A DNA stretch of 5,884 nucleotides from Chloroflexota bacterium (GTDB taxonomy: Bacteria; Chloroflexota; UBA11872): the NCBI GenBank assembly GCA_028875175.1, contig JAPPFO010000283.1, forward strand, positions 1 through 5,884, written 5' to 3'. Position numbers and translations under genes: made by a program. A model generated the notes under the pieces. That model had not been told where the DNA came from. It was given only the letters and a program-made list of their open reading frames with translations, and made no database searches. Below, piece by piece: positions 1-5,884 of the stretch; the first letter of the stretch is position 1; every line of letters starts with the position of its first letter.

Positions 1-1532
1 CTCATATGCTGGCGCCGGGATCCGATCGCCTGGGCGACAACGTGACCACGGAGGCCGGCGCGGCCGATCCGGCCGATCCGGACGGCCAGCCAAACCTGAT
101 CAATGGCGACGGCGGCGACGACGGGGTGCTCGCCCTGACGCTGGAGCTGGACCAGATACCCGCACAAGCCACGTTGGATGTCAGCGTTGCGCTTACCGTG
201 GCCGCGCCCCCGGGGCCCCGCTACCTGAACGTCCTGATCGACATGAATCTGGACGGCCGTTGGAGCGTCGGCGAGGGCGAGACACCCGAATGGGCAGTCC
301 GCAACCTCGTGGTGAGCCTGCCCCCCGGAACGTCCCGATCGGTGCGCACGCTTCCATTCGCGGTGGGCGCGACCAGCCACCTGCCCGACGGCGCCTGGAT
401 GCGCGGGGCGCTTACGCGTGAGCGCATCGGGGGCGACGCCTGGGACGGGGGTGGGCGCTGGCAGGCGGGCGAGATCGAGGACTACCAGTTGATGCTGCCG
501 CGCGCGAGCGGCGGCGCCAGCGAAACCGCGGCGCCCCTGGTCGCCACCATCTGCCCCGAGAACGTGGACGTTCCGGCCGGAACGCTCATGCTGCGCACGG
601 GCTGCCGGCTGGTAAACCTGGGCGGCGACGGGGCCGCCGAACTTCGGCTGGTCCGGGCCGGTGGAGACGCCAGGTTGATTCCCGACCGGATCGACAGCCT
701 TGACCTGCGCGCGGGTGTCCGGCAGGACGTTCCCCTGGTGCTGATACGCGGGGAGGCGGAGAGCAGCTGGCGCTACCAGACGGGCGAACGGCTGGCGGGC
801 CAGGTGACCGATGGGTCAGTCGTGCTGGGATCGCGGGCGGTCCACCGCACCCTGGCCATCGCCCCAACCGACGACCGACCGCTCTTTCACATCGACCGCA
901 CGGCTGACTACTTCTCCATCCACGACCTCTCGCCGGTCGACGGTTTCGCCTTCGCCGATATTCGACGCATCACCAGCGGAACCACCGATCTCACGGCCGC
1001 CGATCTGGACCTGCTGCGGAGCGTCTGGTTCACGGTGGAGCCTGTGCCCGCGTCCAACCCCGGCGGAACCTATGCGGCGTTCCTGGTCGACCTGGCCGAC
1101 GCATTACCGCGTGCTGACGGCGATCTTGGCTTTCAGATCGCGCTCGTGCTGCAGGCGACCGATACCTCGAGCGATGATTGGAAGCCGCAGGTCGGCAACT
1201 TCGACCTGTTTCAGGGTACCGACACGTGGTTCGAACTGATCTATCGACCCGACGCCACGCCGCCCTGGCGACTTCAGAAGCGCACGGCCATCAATCCCGG
1301 AGAGGCCGCACCCACAGGCGCGGTGGCGTTTGTGGACGGGGCGCGCGTGATCCTGCTGGTGCCCGCGCTGGAGTTGCAACGCGGGCCGGACGTGCTGCGC
1401 TTCCGGGTGACGTCGTTCGTACACCAGCGGGGTGATCCGCTGGGAATCGAAGGCCCCTCCATGGCGGACGCCGCGCCGGGCCTGTGGCAGCCCCTCGCCG
1501 CATTCGGCAGCCTCCCCGTCGCCGTAGGCTGA
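1..1532 (+). CDS. GEVED-domain exported protein, 5'-truncated
   Basis: The frame is already open at the window edge (first full codon at 3, CAT for His). The ATG at 6 is probably internal, since no signal peptide or ribosome site precedes it and a His before this segment fits the early part of GEVED domains. Residues below count from that Met. Residues 1-165 look like a GEVED domain: a DGQPN and DDGV acidic stretch (26-41), a calcium-loop-like IDMNLDGRW (78-86), and the closing GEIEDYQL (155-162) that gives the family its name. GEVED domains occur in secreted or surface bacterial proteins, usually as adhesive or binding modules. Residues 170-290 look like a beta-rich spacer with two cysteines (183 and 200) that could pair. 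Residues 290-508 form a second beta-rich region I do not recognise. There is no C-terminal anchor. The stop lies 5 bases before the next start, so co-expression with the serine hydrolase is likely. Molecular function is unknown. Confidence 0.8.
   Translation, partial: HMLAPGSDRLGDNVTTEAGAADPADPDGQPNLINGDGGDDGVLALTLELDQIPAQATLDVSVALTVAAPPGPRYLNVLIDMNLDGRWSVGEGETPEWAVRNLVVSLPPGTSRSVRTLPFAVGATSHLPDGAWMRGALTRERIGGDAWDGGGRWQAGEIEDYQLMLPRASGGASETAAPLVATICPENVDVPAGTLMLRTGCRLVNLGGDGAAELRLVRAGGDARLIPDRIDSLDLRAGVRQDVPLVLIRGEAESSWRYQTGERLAGQVTDGSVVLGSRAVHRTLAIAPTDDRPLFHIDRTADYFSIHDLSPVDGFAFADIRRITSGTTDLTAADLDLLRSVWFTVEPVPASNPGGTYAAFLVDLADALPRADGDLGFQIALVLQATDTSSDDWKPQVGNFDLFQGTDTWFELIYRPDATPPWRLQKRTAINPGEAAPTGAVAFVDGARVILLVPALELQRGPDVLRFRVTSFVHQRGDPLGIEGPSMADAAPGLWQPLAAFGSLPVAVG
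62..79 (+). repeat. Two tandem copies of a 9-bp unit
   Basis: GGCCGATCC occurs twice back to back. It is in frame and encodes the repeated Ala-Asp-Pro of the acidic loop at the start of the GEVED domain. This is probably local slippage within a tolerant loop, with no separate role suggested. Confidence 0.5.
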
Positions 1533-1537
1533 GGCGC

Positions 1538-3106
1538 GTGTCTGACGGCAGCGCGCCGCGCCGTACTGGCGACTCGCTCCTGCTGGGACGGCGCGCCTTC
1601 GGACGATTCGCCGCCGGCGCACTGGCCACCGCGCCGATTGTCGGACCGGGGTCGAGCGACGCCGACCTGCCGGCGGATTTCGCTATCGAGAACGGCCATC
1701 ACTACCGCCAGGCGTCCCCTGAACAGAACGCGGGCTTCCCCGTCTTCAACGGGCGACGTCCCTGGTGGGATGTCTACCGCCGCTCCGGCGGCCCGCACGT
1801 GCTGGGTTATCCGATCAGCCTCCCGTATGCGCGAAATGGCCAGGTAATCCAGGCATTCAGCCACGAGGCGATCCAGTCGCCGATCCGCGAGGTAAACCTG
1901 GCGCCCGCCAACGTGCTGGAACTGCTCGACGCGGCTGGATATGCACCGTGGTTGCACCAACATCGCCAGGTGCCAATGCCCCTGGACGCCGGCGCCACAA
2001 TGGACGTGCGCCTGGCCTGGCTGACGGACGACTCCATACGGGCCGCCTACTTCGGCAATCCCGCGCCGACCCGTTTCCTTACCTGGGACCGGACTCGGTC
2101 CCTGCGGCGTTTCGGCCTGCCGATGTCGCGGCCAGAGCGCTTCGGCCAGACCATCGTGCAGCGGTTGCAGCGCGGTGTGCTGGAGCGAAACGTCGATAGT
2201 CCAACGGTGCGCGTGCGGCCGGTCGGCCGGCTGCTGGTCGAGCTGGGTGTGGTTCCCAGGGATCGCGCGGTACCCGTATCCAGCATGGACGCGCTATTGC
2301 GCGCCGCCGGACGCACCATTCACGATCGCCTCAGCGCCGCGGTACATGCCCGGATCCGGAGCGAGCCCGGCACCTGGGCCCTGTGGGCTGCCTACTCGGG
2401 CGCCAACCGTCCGCTCGTTGCCATCAACGCCGACCGCGAGATGCGCACGCTGAGTGTCTGGAAGGTCCTGCTGCTGCGAGAAGCCTTTCGCCAACGAGCG
2501 GCCGGACGGCTCTCGTTCGACGAACTCCTGACGATGGACGAGGCCGCGATGGAACGCGTCTACCCGCCGGTCAGCCTTGAGCTTGGCCAGCAGATCGACG
2601 TGGGTACCGCGCTGGAGCACGCGATCAGCGTCAGCGACAACGCCTCGGCCATCCTGCTCGGCGACCGGCTGGGCTACCAGAACATCGACTTCGACCTGCG
2701 CCGTGAGGGGCTCCAGGTCACCACGATCAACGTCAACGAGCCACTCACCACCGCCCGTGAGATGGCGGACGTGCTGGAACGCATCGTCGGTCTGCGAGCC
2801 GGCGTCTGGCAACCGACCTTGACCGAAGTCCAGGCCATGCGCGGGCTGTTGCTGAGCGAAACGCGCACCGACCGTATCCCGCGATGGTTGCGGCAGCACC
2901 CGGTGGCGCACAAGACCGGCGACTTTCCCGACGCCGCCAACGACGTGGGCGTCGTCTACACGGCCATGGGACCGGTCACCGTGGCGGCGCTGGTGGACCG
3001 GACGCCAAACCGCGAACGAACGGCGGCGGCGATCGCTGATGTGTCGCGCATGATTGTCGACGCGGTCGATCCACCGGTCATCGAGGGCGCGACGCCTGTC
3101 GGCTAG
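1538..3106 (+). CDS. Tat-exported serine hydrolase, class A beta-lactamase fold
   Basis: Predicted 522-residue exported serine hydrolase. I chose the GTG at 1538: it is preceded by GAGG (1531-1534, overlapping the upstream stop) and places a twin-arginine signal near the N-terminus, with RR at residues 18-19 in GRRAFGRF and then a short apolar AAGALATAPIVG stretch. The other in-frame start, GTG at 1484, lacks a ribosome site and adds 18 mostly basic residues. Residues about 66-130 and 186-238 are two repeats (WWDVYRRSGG, LGYPIS, QAFSHEAIQ; then RFGLPMS, IVQRLQRGVLE) of a type I associate with exported Chloroflexota proteins and suspect bind cell wall. The C-terminal catalytic domain has SVWK (nucleophile Ser306, Lys309), SDN (366-368) and KTG (459-461). 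Ser306 to SDN is 60 residues, as in TEM. The region equivalent to the omega loop is about 11 residues short, so a general base equal to Glu166 is doubtful. A peptidoglycan-related hydrolase or esterase is as likely as a true beta-lactamase. Confidence 0.85.
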   Translation: MSDGSAPRRTGDSLLLGRRAFGRFAAGALATAPIVGPGSSDADLPADFAIENGHHYRQASPEQNAGFPVFNGRRPWWDVYRRSGGPHVLGYPISLPYARNGQVIQAFSHEAIQSPIREVNLAPANVLELLDAAGYAPWLHQHRQVPMPLDAGATMDVRLAWLTDDSIRAAYFGNPAPTRFLTWDRTRSLRRFGLPMSRPERFGQTIVQRLQRGVLERNVDSPTVRVRPVGRLLVELGVVPRDRAVPVSSMDALLRAAGRTIHDRLSAAVHARIRSEPGTWALWAAYSGANRPLVAINADREMRTLSVWKVLLLREAFRQRAAGRLSFDELLTMDEAAMERVYPPVSLELGQQIDVGTALEHAISVSDNASAILLGDRLGYQNIDFDLRREGLQVTTINVNEPLTTAREMADVLERIVGLRAGVWQPTLTEVQAMRGLLLSETRTDRIPRWLRQHPVAHKTGDFPDAANDVGVVYTAMGPVTVAALVDRTPNRERTAAAIADVSRMIVDAVDPPVIEGATPVG

Positions 3107-3118
3107 CGGGGCCGGTGG

Positions 3119-3147
3119 TTGCGCCGAGTCCGAGACGCGCGTACGGT
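3119..3147 (+). promoter_or_regulatory. Possible weak sigma70-type promoter
   Basis: TTGCGC (3119-3124) and TACGGT (3142-3147) are 17 bases apart in the 71-base gap before the sulfite oxidase-like gene. Each box matches only three of six consensus positions, so this is a candidate on spacing and placement alone. The gap is long enough for the oxidoreductase to have its own promoter, but it could also be read through from the hydrolase gene. Confidence 0.15.
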
Positions 3148-3177
3148 CGAGGAAGAAGGTTTCAAGTAACAGCCCCA

Positions 3178-3891
3178 ATGTTCAACCGATTCCTGCGCGG
3201 GAACTCGAAGCCGGCGGCCGACGTGCCCGAGGTGCCCGACGTGACGCCGCGGCCGCCCGATCTGCGCGAGCCGCGCCTGCCGCCGGCCCAGCGCCTGACC
3301 GACAAGTGGCCGGTGCTGCACTACATGGAGCCCCGCCCCTACGACATGACCAGGTGGGACTTCCGGGTCACCGGGCTGGTGGAAGAGGACGTGCGTTGGA
3401 CCTGGGACGAGTTCACGGCGCTCCCACAAGTCGAAATCACTTCCGACATTCACTGCGTCACGCACTGGAGCCGCTACGACAACCTGTGGCGGGGCATTCA
3501 CGTCCGCGAGATCCTCTCGAGAGTAAAGCCGCTGCCCGAGGCGCAGTTTGTGATGGTGCACGCCGATCCGCACTACACAGCCAATCTGGCGCTGTCCGAA
3601 CTCGACCAGGACGACGTGTTGTTCGCACTCGATCACGACGGCGCCCCGCTGACCCACGAACACGGCGGCCCTCTGCGCCTGGTGCTGCCCAGTCTCTACT
3701 TCTGGAAGAGCGCCAAGTGGGTGCGCGGCCTCGAGTTCATGGACCACGAAGAGCCGGGCTTCTGGGAGAAGGCCGGCTACCACGTGCGGGGCGACCCCTG
3801 GCTGGAGGAACGCTTTGGCGGCAGGGTGCGCGAGACGATGCAGCAGGCCCGCTCGCGAGCGCTGCGCGAGGGGCGAAGGGTCCAGCGCTAG
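3178..3891 (+). CDS. Sulfite oxidase-like molybdopterin oxidoreductase
   Basis: A 237-residue protein of the sulfite oxidase superfamily (COG2041-type, molybdopterin-binding domain only). The family transfers oxygen atoms or electrons at a Mo-molybdopterin centre; the substrate of these short cytoplasmic forms is generally unassigned. Landmarks are LTDKWPVLHY near residue 42, WDFRVTGLVEE near 60, the Mo-ligand Cys93 in HCVTHWSRYDNLWRGI, HADPHYTANL, EHGGPLRLVLP and the closing FWKSAKWVRGLEF. Length and motif order match the short sulfite oxidase-like group. Unlike MsrP (YedY) there is no Tat signal, and there is no haem domain, so it should act in the cytoplasm with a separate electron partner that is not encoded here. 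The ATG at 3178 is chosen because family similarity starts soon after it; a GTG at 3115 would add 21 basic, poorly conserved residues. A purine-rich GAGGAAGAAGG lies at 3149-3159, rather far upstream (18 bases). Confidence 0.9.
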   Translation: MFNRFLRGNSKPAADVPEVPDVTPRPPDLREPRLPPAQRLTDKWPVLHYMEPRPYDMTRWDFRVTGLVEEDVRWTWDEFTALPQVEITSDIHCVTHWSRYDNLWRGIHVREILSRVKPLPEAQFVMVHADPHYTANLALSELDQDDVLFALDHDGAPLTHEHGGPLRLVLPSLYFWKSAKWVRGLEFMDHEEPGFWEKAGYHVRGDPWLEERFGGRVRETMQQARSRALREGRRVQR

Positions 3892-3916
3892 TCTCCAGGT
3901 CCCATTCAGGCCAAGC

Positions 3917-3947
3917 TTGACCTTCGTGCGCCGCTTCACGGTCCTAT
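3917..3947 (+). promoter_or_regulatory. Possible promoter for the SHMT gene
   Basis: TTGACC (3917-3922) matches the -35 consensus at five of six positions. The best partner is TCCTAT (3942-3947), three of six matches with a 19-base spacer, which is longer than ideal. It lies in the 103-base gap upstream of the SHMT start, the longest non-coding stretch in the window. The -35 match is good and the -10 is poor, so confidence is low. Confidence 0.25.
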
Positions 3948-3967
3948 CCCAGGCGTGGGCTTAAGCT

Positions 3968-3974
3968 GGAAGGG
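3968..3974 (+). promoter_or_regulatory. Shine-Dalgarno-like GGAAGGG, distant from the SHMT start
   Basis: GGAAGGG is the only strong purine match upstream of the SHMT ATG, but it is 20 bases away, far beyond the usual 5-9. A 12-base palindrome fills most of the spacer; if it folded in the mRNA the effective distance would be about 8 bases. AGG at 3985-3987 is a weaker but better placed alternative. Confidence 0.3.
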
Positions 3975-3986
3975 CTGGGATCCCAG
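3975..3986. repeat. Perfect 12-bp palindrome CTGGGATCCCAG
   Basis: CTGGGATCCCAG reads identically on both strands and ends 8 bases before the SHMT start codon. As DNA it could be an operator for a dimeric regulator; as RNA it allows a 4-bp stem with a GAUC loop. No T-tract follows, so it is not a typical terminator. Confidence 0.5.
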
Positions 3987-3994
3987 GCGAACTC

Positions 3995-5884
3995 ATGACC
4001 GCTAACTCGACTTACGCCGATCTGGTCTTCGACCAGGATCTTGACGATGTGGATCCGCTGGTTGCGGACCTGATTGCGCGCGAGCACCGGCGGCAGCGCG
4101 ACAAGCTGATCCTGATTCCGTCGGAGAGCCTGACGCCGGCGCCGGTGCGGGCCGCGCTGGGATCGCCGCTGACGAGCATTTACGGCGAGGGATACCCGAG
4201 CGGGCCGATGCGGCGCGACCTGCCGGAGCGACTGGCGGACACGGACGCCCAGCTGGCGCGATTTCGTCGCTACGGCGACCGCCGCTACTACCGGGGCAAT
4301 GACTACACAAACCTGGTAGAGGCGCTGGCCCAGCGGCGGTGCGCGGCGCTGTTTGCCAGCGAGCGCGTTGGCGCGGAGGGGCTGTACGTCAACGTGCAGG
4401 CGCTGTCGGGCGCGGCGGCCAACAACGCCGTGTACGAAGCGCTGCTGGAACCCAACGACCGGATCCTGGGGCTGGCGCTGGCGCACGGGGGCCACCTGAG
4501 CCACGGCGCCTCGGTCAACCGCAGCGGCCGGCGGTTCGAGGCGTCCAGCTACAGCATCGACGACGTGGACGGCCGGCTGGACTATGACCAGATTGCCGAT
4601 ATCGCCCGGCGCGACCGACCGCGCATCATCGTGGCGGGCTATACCTCATACCCCTGGGCGCCGGACTGGGAGCGGTTCCGGGCGATTGCCGACGAGGTGG
4701 GCGCCTATCTGCTGGCCGACATTTCGCATCCGGCCGGGATGGTGGTGGCGGGGGAGTATCCATCGCCCGTGGGCCTGGCGGACGTCGTGACGTTCACCAC
4801 GCACAAGACGCTGTTTGGACCGCGCGGGGCGGTGATTCTGTCGCACCGACGACGGCTGATGCGGCGGATCGACCGGGCAGTGTTTCCGGGCGAACAGGGT
4901 GGACCGCACCTGAATAAGGTCGGGGCGATGGCGGTGGCCTTCAGAGTCGCGGACACCCCGGGGTTCCGGGCCACGCAGCGCCAGATCCGGGCGAATGCCG
5001 CGGCACTTGCCGCGGCGCTGACGGAGCGCGGCGTTGGGCTGGCGTACGGGGGTACGGACACGCACCTGCTGGTCGTTGACCTGAAGCGGACTGGCGCCAG
5101 CGGCGACCTGCGCGGTGAGCCGGCGGTTCGAATGCTGGACAGCATCGGCATCGTGGCCAACCGGAACTCGCTGCCCGGCGATGTGGGCTTTGCCGCCCCC
5201 ACCGGCGTACGCCTGGGCACACCCTGGCTGACCCAGCGCGGCTACTCGGCTGATGACATGACGGTGCTGGCCGACATCCTGGCCCGTGCATTTGAGGCCA
5301 TGGTGGGTGTGACATATCCGGGTCGGCGGTCGCCGCGATACCGCGGTCGGATCGACTTTCTCAGGCAGCTCCAGCTCCGGAGCGACGTAGCCGAGTTTGC
5401 GGCGCGCGGGCGCTCGGAAGACGTGCCAACGGGGCTCGATTCGCCTCCCTCCGGCGTCCTGGAGTTGCGCGGGCGTCGCGTACTGGCCTTCGCTGACGAG
5501 ATTTCGGATCAGCGGGTGCGCGATCTGGAACCGGGCGCGGCCCTGCACGCCGGGGTAGTCGACCCAGCGGGCGACGTCCAACCGGTCCTGTTTGTCCGCC
5601 CGGACGAAGACCGGTCGCCCCGTGATCGCCGGCTCTTCGCCGTGCTCGATCCCGCGATCAGCGAATGCGCGGTGGAGTGGCTGCAGGAGATGGCGGACGG
5701 CTATGCGCTGATCGACGCGGACGAGCCGAGCCGGAAGATCGTGGGCCCGATCGCCGTTGCCGACGCGGCGCACCTGCATGCGGGTACGGCCGGGATGGCG
5801 ATCAACGCGGCCGACGCCGACGAGCTGGGCCGGGAACCAGGCGTGACCCGGCTGGAGATGGCGGGCGCGCCGGTCCTGATGGCC
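3995..5884 (+). CDS. glyA: Serine hydroxymethyltransferase, long form fused to a GcvT-like domain, 3'-truncated
   Basis: Open from the ATG at 3995 to the window end (630 residues, no stop). SHMT interconverts serine plus tetrahydrofolate with glycine plus 5,10-methylene-tetrahydrofolate using PLP. Residues about 15-460 are the SHMT domain: LIPSES (Ser43, Glu44), YGEGYP with catalytic Glu65, RYYRGNDY (Tyr98-Tyr99), AHGGHLSHG with PLP-stacking His167, ADISH (Asp242, His245), TTHKTLFGPRG with PLP Lys271, and GVRLGTP with carboxylate-binding Arg406. Asp-His-Lys spacing equals E. coli GlyA (200, 203, 229). Differences are an insertion of about 26 residues between EGYP and RYY (69-96), SGS changed to SGA in the phosphate loop, and a frame that continues past the usual ~417-residue length. 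From about 485, GVLELRGRRVLAF, LEPGAALHAGVVD and a DGYALIDADEPSRKIVGP segment resemble the start of the GcvT aminomethyltransferase fold, as in long SHMT-GcvT fusions; most of that domain is beyond the window. The gene probably supplies one-carbon units in the cytoplasm. Confidence 0.88.
   Translation, partial: MTANSTYADLVFDQDLDDVDPLVADLIAREHRRQRDKLILIPSESLTPAPVRAALGSPLTSIYGEGYPSGPMRRDLPERLADTDAQLARFRRYGDRRYYRGNDYTNLVEALAQRRCAALFASERVGAEGLYVNVQALSGAAANNAVYEALLEPNDRILGLALAHGGHLSHGASVNRSGRRFEASSYSIDDVDGRLDYDQIADIARRDRPRIIVAGYTSYPWAPDWERFRAIADEVGAYLLADISHPAGMVVAGEYPSPVGLADVVTFTTHKTLFGPRGAVILSHRRRLMRRIDRAVFPGEQGGPHLNKVGAMAVAFRVADTPGFRATQRQIRANAAALAAALTERGVGLAYGGTDTHLLVVDLKRTGASGDLRGEPAVRMLDSIGIVANRNSLPGDVGFAAPTGVRLGTPWLTQRGYSADDMTVLADILARAFEAMVGVTYPGRRSPRYRGRIDFLRQLQLRSDVAEFAARGRSEDVPTGLDSPPSGVLELRGRRVLAFADEISDQRVRDLEPGAALHAGVVDPAGDVQPVLFVRPDEDRSPRDRRLFAVLDPAISECAVEWLQEMADGYALIDADEPSRKIVGPIAVADAAHLHAGTAGMAINAADADELGREPGVTRLEMAGAPVLMA
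4997..5016. repeat. Self-complementary GCCGCGGC repeat inside the SHMT gene
   Basis: GCCGCGGC, itself a palindrome, occurs twice around ACTT, giving an 8-bp all-G/C stem with a 4-base loop. It encodes an Ala-Ala-Ala-Leu-type helix segment. Alanine codons in a G+C-rich gene explain it well enough; an effect on mRNA is conceivable but unsupported. Confidence 0.4.

Larger units (their letters stand above)
3946..3989 (+). repeat. Pair of 10-bp direct repeats in the SHMT leader
   Basis: ATCCCAGGCG occurs at 3946-3955 and again at 3980-3989, start to start 34 bases, about three helical turns. The second copy overlaps the palindrome at 3975-3986 and ends 5 bases before the SHMT ATG; its AGG could serve as a weak ribosome site. 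Two operator half-sites or a chance repeat are both possible. Confidence 0.45.

Noticed and set aside
1484..1537. Upstream GTG at 1484 as the hydrolase start
   Set aside because: It overlaps the previous gene by 49 bases, has no ribosome site, and adds an Arg/Pro-rich stretch in front of an otherwise normal Tat signal.
2294..3178. A 294-codon - strand frame opposite the serine hydrolase
   Set aside because: It covers the SxxK, SDN and KTG region of a well-supported + strand gene, and its product is rich in Arg, Val, Asp and His with no family signature.
3054..3920. A 288-codon + strand frame overlapping the oxidoreductase
   Set aside because: It is the same stretch read in another frame; the product is a low-complexity Arg/Ala/Gly/Pro sequence typical of shifted frames.
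3103..3939. A 278-codon - strand frame opposite the sulfite oxidase-like gene
   Set aside because: The + strand protein is recognisable along its length. The antisense product shows no motif.
3919..3943. Hairpin GAC...CGTG / CACG...GTC as a terminator after the oxidoreductase gene
   Set aside because: The stem is seven pairs interrupted by a 3-base bulge, the loop is 8 bases, and no T-tract follows, so there is not enough for an intrinsic terminator.
4646..5779. A 377-codon open frame on the - strand opposite the SHMT gene
   Set aside because: The + strand here encodes clear SHMT motifs. The antisense product has no recognisable motifs, and long antisense frames are expected in G+C-rich genes.
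1..5884. A defence, mobile-element or biosynthetic gene system
   Set aside because: No transposase, integrase, nuclease, reverse transcriptase, CRISPR repeat, synthase or att-like repeat is visible; the four genes look like ordinary exported and metabolic functions.

Overview
The window is G+C-rich and densely coding, with four genes all on the + strand. The best guess for the source is a free-living, high-G+C bacterium of the Chloroflexota. This is inference: the serine hydrolase carries YW/WWD..GG..LGYPIS..Q.F-type repeats that I associate with exported Chloroflexota proteins, and the serine hydroxymethyltransferase is the long form that continues into a GcvT-like domain. No rRNA, tRNA, CRISPR array, insertion sequence or phage gene is visible.

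Layout. (1) Positions 1-1532 hold the 3' part of a gene for a probably exported GEVED-domain protein; its true start and any signal peptide lie upstream. (2) After a 5-base gap, 1538-3106 encodes a Tat-type exported serine hydrolase: two Chloroflexota-style repeats followed by a class A beta-lactamase-fold domain with SVWK, SDN and KTG motifs but a shortened omega-loop region. These two genes look like one transcription unit for envelope or extracellular proteins. (3) After a 71-base gap, 3178-3891 encodes a small cytoplasmic molybdopterin oxidoreductase of the sulfite oxidase superfamily with the Mo-ligand cysteine. (4) After a 103-base gap holding a direct repeat and a perfect palindrome, 3995 to the window end encodes a PLP-dependent serine hydroxymethyltransferase whose frame runs past the normal SHMT end into the beginning of an aminomethyltransferase (GcvT)-like region, cut by the window edge.

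How the genes work together. The first two probably act outside the cytoplasm and the last two inside it. The SHMT-GcvT fusion would join two folate-dependent one-carbon reactions in one polypeptide. The sulfite oxidase-like enzyme has no visible functional tie to it beyond adjacency. I do not see a defence, mobile or biosynthetic system. The points most worth a second look are the hydrolase architecture with its missing omega loop, the SHMT fusion with its roughly 26-residue insertion and altered PLP-phosphate loop, and the structured leader in front of it.
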